Of a stretch of DNA of 64,000 bases, positions 10,920-22,900 are shown piece by piece (the first letter of the stretch is position 1; every line of letters starts with the position of its first letter). The notes beneath the pieces were generated by a model. It did no database searches. It worked only from the letters and a program-made list of their open reading frames with translations, and was not told where the DNA came from. The stretch is taken from assembly GCF_000005505.3 (NCBI RefSeq), contig NC_016131.3, forward strand, positions 50,949,355 to 51,013,354. The letters run 5' to 3'. Source of the stretch: Brachypodium distachyon (taxonomy: Eukaryota > Streptophyta > Magnoliopsida > Poales > Poaceae). Made by a program: the position numbers and the translations under genes.

Positions 10920-13900
10920 TCATCTTTTGTGATGGAACCTGACTTTCAACAAGAAACGCATCTTCACCTGCCCAAGAGAAGGTTTCATGCAAGGTAAGCA
11001 GCAAGAGTTTTGGTGAACTGCAGTGGCGAAAGAGAGTAAATCCAACGCGTTCAAACCTGGGACGTGTTGTAGACAATATATTCATTGTACAGGAGCTCAG
11101 ATGCTCTGATAGATGCTGGCACTGGCTTACCGCAAGGAACGACAACACCATCACTCCATTCCACAAATTCAGACTCCAGTGGCACAGTTTTGCCTAAGCC
11201 CTTGGTTGAGTGCTTCCCTCTTGGAGGTTTGTCCATGGGCTGCAGGAACAAGTATGGGTGATAAGCCAGGATAAAAAATGAGGGCTACATCACTAAAGTC
11301 GCGAAGAGGACTGCAGGACTAATGCATATGATACATCCTCAAGAAATTATGAATATCCAAAAGTGTACAAGCACCAGTACTGCAATTTATGGGAGGCACA
11401 GAAAATAGCAAAGTTCTGTTGTGCAATATTGTGCATTGAAGCAAAATACGGAGCTAGCTGATAACTCACTGAAAATTATGAATATTTAAAATTGTACAAG
11501 CAGCAGTGTTTCAATTTATGGGAGGCACAGAAATTAGCGAAGTTCTGTTGTCCAATATTGTGGACTGAAGCAAAATACGGAGCTAGCTGATAACTCACTG
11601 AAAATTATGAATATCTAAAATTGTACAAGCACCAGTGTTTCAATTTATGGGAGGCACCAGTCCACAATATTGAAGCAAAATACGGAGCTAGCTGATAACT
11701 CACTGAAAATTATGAATATCTAAAATTGTACAAGCACCAGTGTTTCAATTTATGGGAGGCACAGAAATTAGCGAAGTTCTGTTGTCCAATATTGTGGACT
11801 GAAGCAAAATACAGAGCTAGCTGCTAACTCATTGAACTTTTTTTTTAACTTATAAGTATTGATAAGCAATGAATTTTTAAAATACTGATTATTAACATAT
11901 CCTATGGTTGATTTTCTTTAACGCGGTCAAGATTCAAAGCAGAATAGCTGACAGGCAACCAAGCCACACAGTTTACTTTCTGGTGCATAAAATGCAAGGA
12001 CAACAGTGAGCATTAGCAATTAGATTTCCCATTTAATGCCAAGGTATTTTATATCTCACCATGGCTTTTTTCAGTTCATGCATGTCTCCTAGAGCAACCT
12101 CCGATAGAAGCATCAAACCGGTCGGATTATTTTTATCCGCATAACAATACTGTGCACTCTTGCTTACTAAATCTGCAAAGTAGAGGCCTTTCCCAAACTG
12201 TCCACAAATGGAAGGAAAATCATGCAATTAAATTCAACCAGTAGTTTAGTAGAGTTACATCATATATAAAGCGAATAAAGAGCAACCATATAGCCTGTCA
12301 TGGGAGCTTCGGGAGGTGCTATTCTTAGTCCTTGACTAAGAATTCCAACAAAATTTGTCAACCTTGAACCTATGAATTGAGTTTCAGTCATGAAATGACC
12401 AGGAAAAAATAAGTACCATGGGAAGGCAAGCAAAGAAATTGAACACCTGTAACCTACAATAATGCGATCATTCAAGTCAACTGCTCAAAAGAATAAGGTA
12501 AAAAAACACTAGAGTCACTGATTGGCCCGAAATTATTTGCTCATCAGTGATGTACATGCTAGATTGAACATTGACGAGGACATTAACTTCCCAGTTTACA
12601 ACCCAGATTTAGCCATCCAACTATTAAGAGCAGAAAACATCAGGGCAGAAGCTTATAACTATTGGAAATACATTTTAGATACTCCTATGACTATTGTGCT
12701 TTGCATTATTCAGAGCAATTGCTTACCATGCCATAATAGCATCTTGTTATGGAGATTATTTTTATATCTTGAGTACTTGTTAGATTCTCCATCTCGATCA
12801 AGCACAAAAACTTCCTCTAATTCCAGTGACCAATCCTTCAAAATAAGAATAAAAGCAATTTGATATGTACAGGAAAGGAAGAAAATATGGAAGTCTGCTC
12901 TGTGCACGACAATTTGCATCATACCTTGTGGGTGGGAGCATGTGTGTTGAGGAGATATTTCTCTACTAGCTTGTAATCTTCGCTATCATGAGCCAGCGTG
13001 GTAATGTTGCAGTGAAGTTTCTTGTACTTTTCATCAAGAGATTCATCATTGTCATTATCAAAGCCAACTAGTCTAGAAGCAATTTCGATATCCTGCAGAG
13101 CTTCAAGCATTTTCGCCTGTACAAAAGCTACCAATAAGCTAAGTATAACATAACTCAGATACAAATCAAGAAAAATAGAAGAAACTCATGAACAGAGATG
13201 ATAGATAAATTCGCCATAAAGATCACATAAATGGCTCAAGAAAAATCATAAACAGATTAAAGTTTCACTAAAAGGAAGAAACATGTGAGGAATAAAATAA
13301 AAAGTGTTCATATTGTCTTATAAATCCTTGCAAGTATGAGGGAGAGAAAAAGGATCAAGCTAAATGTCAGAGGCGTTGAGAATTCACATCATGAATAGCA
13401 ACACCATGTGAACACCGGTTTTGCTTTCACCTAAGAGTTTTGTGTCCCTGGTAGCATAGGATGTGATGGAAAGAACAAATTTTCTTCTTTTGATTTCATT
13501 TGAGATTTAAGGAACATGTCTGACTGTCCAGCTACAATATGCAACTCACAGAGTATACAAAGCAATGAACTACAAGTACATTTTACATCCACCACATATG
13601 AAGGAGTTGGCACGAATTAGAAAGTGTGAATACTGAAAAGTCAAAGGACACTTTTGCCAACTGGCAGGAATATTTTGCAACACAATAGGCACATACTTTC
13701 ATCGTCAAATCATCCTTATCGCATATAATATGTGGATGAACAGAAGGAATAAGGGTGAAAAAACGATTGCTTGCAGCAACAATCAAGCTCTCCCTAAGAG
13801 CCAGTTCTTGATTGCCAGTGTTATCCAATAGATTCTGTATCTCAGTTAATGCTTCAAATCCTGCACACAATGCAAGTAAGACTAGCATGTGCATAATACA

Positions 13901-16900
13901 GATAAATGACTTCTAAAAGGGTCAGGATAGCACACCCTTGTGGATATTTTCCTTGCTTAATTTCCCAAGGGGCATTTCAGACATATTGATTTCAAATTCC
14001 ATCATAGCAGCCCTGGAACAAAGTAATGTGAGTGACGGATTCAATAGTATAAAGAAATACGTATATGTATCTTCCAACATTCAAATGCAATACCTTGAAA
14101 AAAAAAGGAAGAACGCACCTATATGTTTCAACATTGAAAAGCACCATCATGAGCTCCAGCAGCTGAGGAGCAAGTGAACTTTTCGTTCTGCTGATGTCTT
14201 TCCGTTTTGGTCCTTGCCTAACACCATAATCCTGCAACAAAGTATTATCAACATCAGATAGAATCCCCCCAAAATAGAAACCAAACCATGTAAATAAACA
14301 ATTTTTCACAACTTACAATGTCAAGTGGATAGAATTTCCCAGGCTGCTTCTGGAAATTGGTTTTCTGTTCCCATACTCCCCAGGGGTTTCCAGTCTTTTC
14401 CAGAAATAATTTTTTAAATTGCTTTATTGCATCAGTTTTTGACATCTCCTCCAGTTTTGTTCCTCCAATTTTTTCACTCCCAACTCGTCCCCACTTTCGA
14501 AATACATAGCATTCACTTCCACTATCCTCTTCGATGACCTGAAGTATATAGTAGCTTCACAGACAAAAAGCAATTGGTAAGAGATGAGTTAGGGAAGCTA
14601 TAACAAACAACAGAAGAACTGGTTATTTTCCCATTGCAGTAGTGTTTATGTGCTTGAAAATCAATCTCTGACAGGCAAAGGACACAAACAAGGTAAACTT
14701 GTGCAAATACTTTTTCATTCTGGAAATGTTAATACTCCCTCCGTCCCATATTAAGTGCCGAAATATTACATGTATCGAGACGTATTTACTATATAGATAC
14801 ATCCATATTTAGACAAATTTGAGTCACTTAATATGGGACGGAGGGAGTATATATTATACACTCATGTACTTTGTTTAGTACATACATTCCTAAGGGATTA
14901 CCCCTTGGCACTTCGCCTTCATAATATGGCATCAGAGCAGGTTTAACCTAAAAATAGCTCTTGTCTCACTACTGGCAGCCATTACCCCTCGGCATGATCA
15001 AGGAAAGATCTAGTTACATCATACTTCTTTTTCGTAATAACTGAAGTTCAGGACAAATTGACGGGTAAGTATGATATGGTCACAAGAGGATATTGCAGAC
15101 AACTTGTAGGGGTAAGTGATAGAAAATATTGCTGCCGGATTTATTAAAGTTGCTCTAAATAGTAGTCATTACTTGCAATTACCCTGAGGAAAATATTTCA
15201 AAATGTATGTCAAATATTTAGAAATAAAATACTGTGCACAAAATCCTTGCCTGTTAACACCTTGAGTCATGTCAGACATGTTTAGGGTTGTATTATAAAT
15301 GCTTTTACCATCTTCCAGAATATGGCATGTATCTTGCAAACCGGAGGCCTCATGAACGGCACTTTGGCCCTTAACTTTAACGGTAACTGTGCTACCTTTT
15401 GATGATTCCAAGGTAGTTTCTAATCTATATGAATCAAATGGAAGCACTCTATTTTTCTTAATGCATTCTGCAAGGTAATCTTCTCTCAAGATCGGTACGT
15501 TCAGCCGCCTGCAAACAAATTTAATATAGTATAGTGATATTCAAACCTCAATAATAGGTACCAAAAGAATAAGGAAAATTATAATTGCTAATCCATGGGC
15601 AGAGAGTAAAATGTGAGACCTTGCTTTCCTGACTTCAGCATTCTCATTATCAAGCTCACCACATGAAACTAGACAGTTAGTATCTGCAAGCATAGTTTAA
15701 AAACATTAAAGAAGAGAATTCCGAATTATTATTTTTACACACCCTGCCCCAAACCTACAGTGAGTTCATGCTTTGACGTTCGCATATTTATGTCTCTACA
15801 CTATGCAGCATTGTACTCGCCGTGATAGACTAATCCATGTTTTGCTTTCCTGACCTTGCATCATCCTAATCTCTTCCCTTTACCCCTACTCCATAAAACA
15901 ATTACATCACCACCCATATATGTTTCACAAAGGGCATCTAGGTACCAATGTCATACAGACCAAATTGTCGAAAAGTCCAACGCGTGAGCATGAGAAATAT
16001 CAGTTCTGGCAGACAAAAGATTAACCTTTGGTAACCCTGCCATTGGAGTTGACACCGGCAAATTTGAGCTTCTGTTTCCACTCATCCTAGAAGAGTTAAG
16101 TTAGTTAAATAAGTATAAATTTACAAAATAAGGAGAAAAACGCTTGCAATCATTCTCAACACTCGAAATAAAAATCAATTACTCAACTACGACAGATTAA
16201 ACAAATGAAAGTAGAGAAATAAAACAGAAGAAAGAGGTATCACATGGAACTAGGTGTTAAACCTATACTAGGCTCATTTTTTGGTTGCTGAACGTGCTGT
16301 GCTAAACTTATTTTACAATCTGCTGCGGACAAATAGCCGCAGAAATAGGAAGACAAGCTGTTTAGCCAAAGGTAAACTGGATAATCATAATCCACCGCAA
16401 TGGCAGACACAGCCTTACTATTGTACAAGAGAGTCAGTTTATGTATACACTATCATATGTCTGAAAATTGAAAAAGTAATCAACTATCTCTAGTATTTTG
16501 AAGTTATAGTTTTCTGATTTTTTTGAGCTACTGATTCGCTTCAGTGAATCAATTTCATGAAGAGTTTAAGACGCAGATAGCTAGTCTTTCAATTGTTTCC
16601 CTATGTTTCTGAATGTTTCTTCAGTTCTGATCATATCTAATATTCATTTGAATATGCACGGTCAAGTTAGATTAATTTCCTCCCAGGTTGTGGGGTCCAA
16701 TTGCCTCATGTGAACTTGCTCCTTTATTTTGAATCAGATCTACCCTGAAACAAATATTACTAAAGCAATCATGATTAGGAAAAAAACGGTGAGTATATAG
16801 TTGCAAAGTGATTTTGCTCATTAGATCACACAGATCAAACACACACGAACGCACTGGACACGAGAGTTTTTGCTCTGCAAACGACTTGCAACATTTTCAG

Positions 16901-19900
16901 TTTCATCTTTATTTATAGGCTGTTACAATCTAACAGAAAACCTATTGAGTAAAATGCACCCGCAGTCCTAATTCTTTTTCAAAGGTGCCAAGTTTTAGTC
17001 CTATATCTTTGAAAATGCATGTTGAGTCCCTATAATATGTTTAGTGTTTCATCACAGGTCCAATGTGTGTTTCAGTGCTTTTGACCTGCTGGCGTGGCGC
17101 TTTGAGTCATGCCACGTCAGTTTGGGCGCACAAAACGGTAACCAGATCAAACATAATCTTGCAGAAACCTCCCTTTCTCTTTTTTCCATTTCGGCATTTC
17201 ACGGTCCCTCTTCTCCGCGCCACCACCAACGGCAGCATCAACTTCCTGGCACGCCACGCCAAGACGACGCACCACCGAGCAGCAGCAGCAATAGCATGTT
17301 GCGTCCTTCTCGACTCATCGGGCATTCGGGCTCCTCCACCGACTCAGCCCAATCCAAGCCATGGAGCAGCGGCCTGGCTCAGGCCAGCTCATGATCTGCT
17401 CCTGTTCGACACCAACGACGCTAAAATGATGCTGAAGCTCGACACGGTTTTTGAGTTGACGATTAGTCGCCGACTAGTCGCCAAGTCTGTGCACCAGCCT
17501 GGACTTGCGCCGGCGGCTCGACTTGCAGGGTGAGTCGTGCGACCAGGGGACTCGGGAATACTAGCTCCGACTAGTCAGCGACTGGAGTCCATGAGCCGCT
17601 CGACTCGCTCCAGCGGAAGCCCCACATGTCAGAAAATTTCAGAAAGTATATAGCTCGCGCAGGAGAGAATCTAGCGGGATTTCACCACAGGAGGAGGAAA
17701 AGGGATGGAAAGGGTGGGGAAGCGGAGGGAGAGGGCGGGGAAGACCAGGCGTTGGCGGTACCGCCGCCGCCGCCCCAGGACAGGGCCTCGACGGCGCTTC
17801 TTCCCTCCGCAGGGCGCCTCTGCTGCTTGGCTGGCTCCTCACTCGTCCCGTCCTCCAGAAGTCTGCGCCAAGAGAGTTGAGACCTGCTGCTGCAAGTCCT
17901 CCATTTCTGCTCGCCCTCCTCTGTTCTCAATCCCCCCCCCCCCCACCCACCCCCCCTTCCTCTGTTCTCAGTTTGTCATGCTGTGTGTTCGGTTCTGATT
18001 TGCTTTTTCCGATAATGTGTTCTGAAATCTAGTGCTGCTCTGATCTGTCTCTCTTTCTATCTCTCTGTCCAAGTCCAGTGCTGCTCCGAAGCACTCTCCT
18101 AAACCTTTTTCGGAAGCACTAAATGAGCTATAAATATTCATATTACTCAGGTAGACTTGAGGCGACTAGTCCAGCCTAGTCACAGACGTCTACCTAGTCC
18201 CCAAGTGGCCAAGTCTGTGAGAGGGCGACTCGACTCAACTCGAGGCGACTTGAAAACCATGATGCTCGACATGCTCTCGCAGTCCCAACAGGACACCATT
18301 AAGGCGGAGAAGGGAGAGAGACAGGGGACCGTGAAATGGAAAATAAGAGAAGGGGGTTTCTGCAAGATTATATTTGATTTGGTTACCCGTCGTGTGGGAC
18401 CAAACTAACTTGGGATGGGTCAAAGCGCCACGCCAGAAGGTCAAACGCGCAGAAACACACATAGGACCTATGATGAACCACCAAACATAGTTTAGAGACT
18501 CAAACGTGCATTTTCAAAGATATAGGACTAACTTGGCACCATTCAAAAAGAATTAGGACAGTGAGTGCATTTTACTCAAACCTATGCTATCGGCAACAAA
18601 TGAGCCCTTGATTGTGCCATCCCACAAACTGGTCATGCCATCCCACGATGCGAACCAAGTGGCAAATCGGCTACATGCAATAACAAAATGGCCAAGAGAT
18701 GAACAAAACATACACTGCATGTCATTATTTCAAAAAGAACTCTCCTAAAGATACAGCAGAATTATTCAGCTAACAGTGTAGTCGCTGCATGCCACAACTT
18801 CAACCAAACGGCAAGCACAGCAGAAAATAACCTCAGAACATAAGGACAACTGTACAAAAAAAATGAAGGTTACTTACAGCCACATCTTTAGATTGACCTA
18901 CTACAGAAACTCTCAGTTTATCCAATGCTTCACCGATGAGAGACTGCTGAGTTGATTGTCCTACATACTTCTGAGGTGACATCGGGGGAAGAGCTCTCTC
19001 TGGTTTCTTAAGCTTTTGAGACTTGAACCACTGCAAGAAATACATATTTATTGACCTTCAACTGCAGAAAAAGAGAATTATGATAGAGTTATGTTTGATT
19101 AACGAACAGCTGCCTATTGATAAATTGACTGCAGACCTTTTTGGTTTGAACTTTTTTAAGGAAACTGAAGCCAGGCTCTCTTTTTTGAAAGGAAAAACTG
19201 CGGGAGAGGCTCTGACAGTAAATATTATTAAAGAAAAATATTTACAAAGGGTCAGAGACCCCAAGACACAGGGACAAAGGCCAGACACACACTCAAGCAG
19301 GGAAGAAACATAAGGTAAACCTTTCAAGCAAAGCTAACCCAAAGCTAGCCAGTCAAGAATGGCAATCCTATGAGACTCTTTGACCCTAAAGGTATGACCA
19401 ACTAACTCCTGTTTGAAACTGCTGAACCACCATTGCGCTGCTTCCAGATATGCCACGCAGCCCAGATGAAGACAAGTATGAAACCAGGCCCTCTGAAGGA
19501 ATTCTTAGCAGCCGCAGGTGAGAGGGGATCCCCTTGCCGAACCCCCCTCTTACAATGAAAGAATTTCCCAGGGACACCATTGAGCATAACAGCCGACGTG
19601 CCCGAACTAAGAATGGCTTCCATCCAACCAATCCATCTCTCATTAAAGCATATATGTCGCAGCACCTGAATAATGGCACAGAAGCCAGGCTTGGGAACTA
19701 CACGAACCAAGGAAGAACCTAGCTGGGGCTGGGAGGGTCCAATACCATTGGGGCACCTCAGTGGTTCTATATATGGAACCGCACAAAGTTCCCATAAGCT
19801 GTGCCATTGGGTAGCACATTAGACATTTACCTAAATCTGTGTTCCTGTTGGTCCAAGGACAAATTCCAATTGGCTCAAAGACACTTGTGTTTCAGTGTTT

Positions 19901-22900
19901 CTAATTACAAAAGAAACTACGTGAGTTTCAGATGCTCCAAGACACCTTACCTTTGTAAGATAATCATTCTTTATTTTATCAGGAATTTTCCATTTCTTCT
20001 TAATGCGTGCAGGTTCTGTTGTAGTGTAGGTACACTTGGACCACTCCGAAACATAGCCACTGCACTGATACTGACCACCATAATAGTAGAGGCAGCTAGT
20101 ACAGACTGGGCAAGGGCCCAGAGCTCCAAATAGCATCCCATCAGCACTGTCAGAGAACAAAACAGAAGTTACCAAAGGATTATAGACATGAGAACTTATA
20201 GAGTGAAGCAGCTGAATAATGTGACACGTGACAGCAAAGAGCAATGCCCAAGGCATGCCAGTGTAATCAACAATACTTCAGCACAATGCTCGTCCTTCTT
20301 TCAGAAAGCTTCAGCTTCCACTTAAAGCTGCTACTTAACTCAAACTGGCTTCTTAGGTCTATTAAGCCCCTGAAGGTGGCCGCTACTAACACTTCCACCA
20401 CCATTGATGCGCCGTGCATATTGGGAATAACATTGTGAGAGGAATAATTATGGGGTAGGGAAGAGGCGCTGATGAGCAGTGACTTGAGTGAGGATGAAGG
20501 TGCAAAGAGAGGAGAGATTTTTTTACAGTACTGAGATGACAGGTGGGTGCTAGTGCAACTTTTTTGCCACCTCACCACCATGTCAACAACCTCAGCCTCT
20601 TTTTTGCCATGCCAGCAGATAACAGATGGAAAGAGTCAAATGGAGCTATGGCACAGACAGACACTAGGACCCTACCGAGAAAAATTTAAAGCTTGGAGTG
20701 CAGAGTGAGACTGCAACAGCTTAAGACGTACCCAGTGAAATTAATGTACATGCTAAGAAACATATTTCAAGTACAACTAGCCAACTACTAGTACCTTGTG
20801 TATTCCTTAGCAAAAGTCATAACTCGTAATCAAGGCAGGGGAAAGGGTTTGCCGAGCATTGAGAGCAATAAGACCATTCAGAGCTTATAGGCAAATCCAA
20901 AACAACCAAAGCAAGCAAGGTTCAATTCATGATCAGGAAAAATCCAGGGACCCCACTGGTAGACCAGTAGCCAGCAGTACCATCTTGTTTCCTGGTGAAT
21001 TCAGGTGAAATATTTTCTGTTTCCCTATTCTATAGAAATTTTCATTTTCCCTTTCTAAACCTTGAAATAATATTTCAAAGTTCCTCCAAAAGAGCACCTA
21101 ATATCTCCAAAACAAGCGCCACGAGATTCCTTGTACCAGCAGGTCAGCAGTAAAATTCAATAACAAGAAAAGAAGCACAAAAAATCATCACTAGCAAAGA
21201 TCTGCTTGTAAAAGTTGAGGAACCGCTATAGTAGTAGGTATCCTCTTCCTTTACGAGTGTCACACGTGTAAGTTATAGTTTAACTTCCCCCATATCACAG
21301 AAATATCCACCTGTATCGATGTCCCTTGCAGCAATAATTTTTTAGATGACAACTATTCTTGGGGTTCAAGTAATATGTTTGCAGTAAGATGAAAGTCCAT
21401 TTAGCAAAAGAACAAGAGGAAGAAGAGGAATAGCAAGAAGCATTACCAACGTTCCAATAGGTGCCGCTCTGCTCCACATGGATCTTGCCCATTAGCTTCA
21501 AGCATATCTCTAAGCTCAGCAGTTGTAACATGCTTCTTAAGTTCATCCTTTAACTTCCAAAGTGTATCACTTTGCTCTTTAAGCTTTTGCTGCAAATCAG
21601 CAGAACTAGCATTGGAATAACATGGTACATTAAGTTTCCCTCTGTTTCGTGTTGCACCTTCTGATATACTTCCATCCAACTTGGGAGCTTTGCACTCCTG
21701 CATATCACTGTCACCATTCTTGCGCTTGGAGCCTTTCAAAGTTGTTTGTTCTTGATGATCATTACAAATAAACCAAAGTCAGTTTACTAAGTTATATAAA
21801 GAAGAAGAAGAAGAAGAAGAAGAAGAAGAAGAAGAAGAAGAAGAAGAAGAAGAAGAAGAAAAACTCAGATCGCCATGCTTCATTACGTTTGTTGGCAGTG
21901 CATTTCTTAACAACATCATGAATAGCTCCTTTATCCTCATGCGACAAGGCCTCCCAGCCCGGGATTTTCTCAACAGTTGCGGTTGGGGACATTTCCAAGA
22001 AACAGCTAACATGATACCAACCTTGACCCTCAACTTTAGCTGAAACACGAACCTAATCAAACGTATAAAAGTGTTACAAATACAATTCAAGATTCAGAAA
22101 AAGAACATGATTTCACAGCATAAGTCACCCTACCTCACCGGAATTATATATTAGTATCTCTTCAGGACATATAATCGACAAGCTAAATGCAAGATTACAA
22201 ATCAAACATGTACATCTAGATATAGAATGCTTGACAAATCAAATTTATACTTCTAGACAATTGAATGCTTATGGTCTTACTCTAGAAACACAGGAATGGA
22301 CATCGTCCATCGAGTACAAAATTACGAATTACATATAAGAAATTGAATGAAAATAAACACAATAAGTTGTGCCTGCCAACTCCAACTATTTTCACATTTC
22401 TGTAAAAAAAAGCTATTTTCACATTTTATTTGACTTGACCCTTCATTTTTCAGGTCATCATACCATTCCAAGTCCTAATGTATGCTAGTGGCAGAGACTT
22501 TTTATATGGCAAGATAGCAAGTTGGTGCCTCTTTCCCAGAATATTATAGAAATTCCAAATTTAACACCACATAACAATCAAAACTTGAGCACTATATGTA
22601 GCCTGATATACATTATCTGCAGTCCGAATTCAGTCAGAAGTAGGGACATAGTTCCAAGTTCTAATTTCTGAGTTCAAAATGAGGTAGAGATTTGGAAGAG
22701 TGCTGACATTTCCCCAGAAAAAATATGTTACGGACTAAGATTGTTAACCATTAAAAGGGGGATACTGCTGATCATACTGTTTTTAGACAAACACATGAAG
22801 CAATAAGTATAAATGCCTGAGTTCATGTGAGACTAATAAGAGAGTATTTATTTTATTTGATAACAATCACATTTCACAACAAACAGAAATGTACAAGAAA

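Noticed and set aside
17626..18000. Purine-rich and C-rich open frames as a gene in PARP1 intron 7
   Set aside because: They are short, mutually overlapping and inside the MULE; at most a captured leader.
21779..22090. Minus-strand frames with poly-Phe or poly-Ser
   Set aside because: They are translations of the (TTC)n microsatellite in PARP1 intron 4 running out of exon 4.
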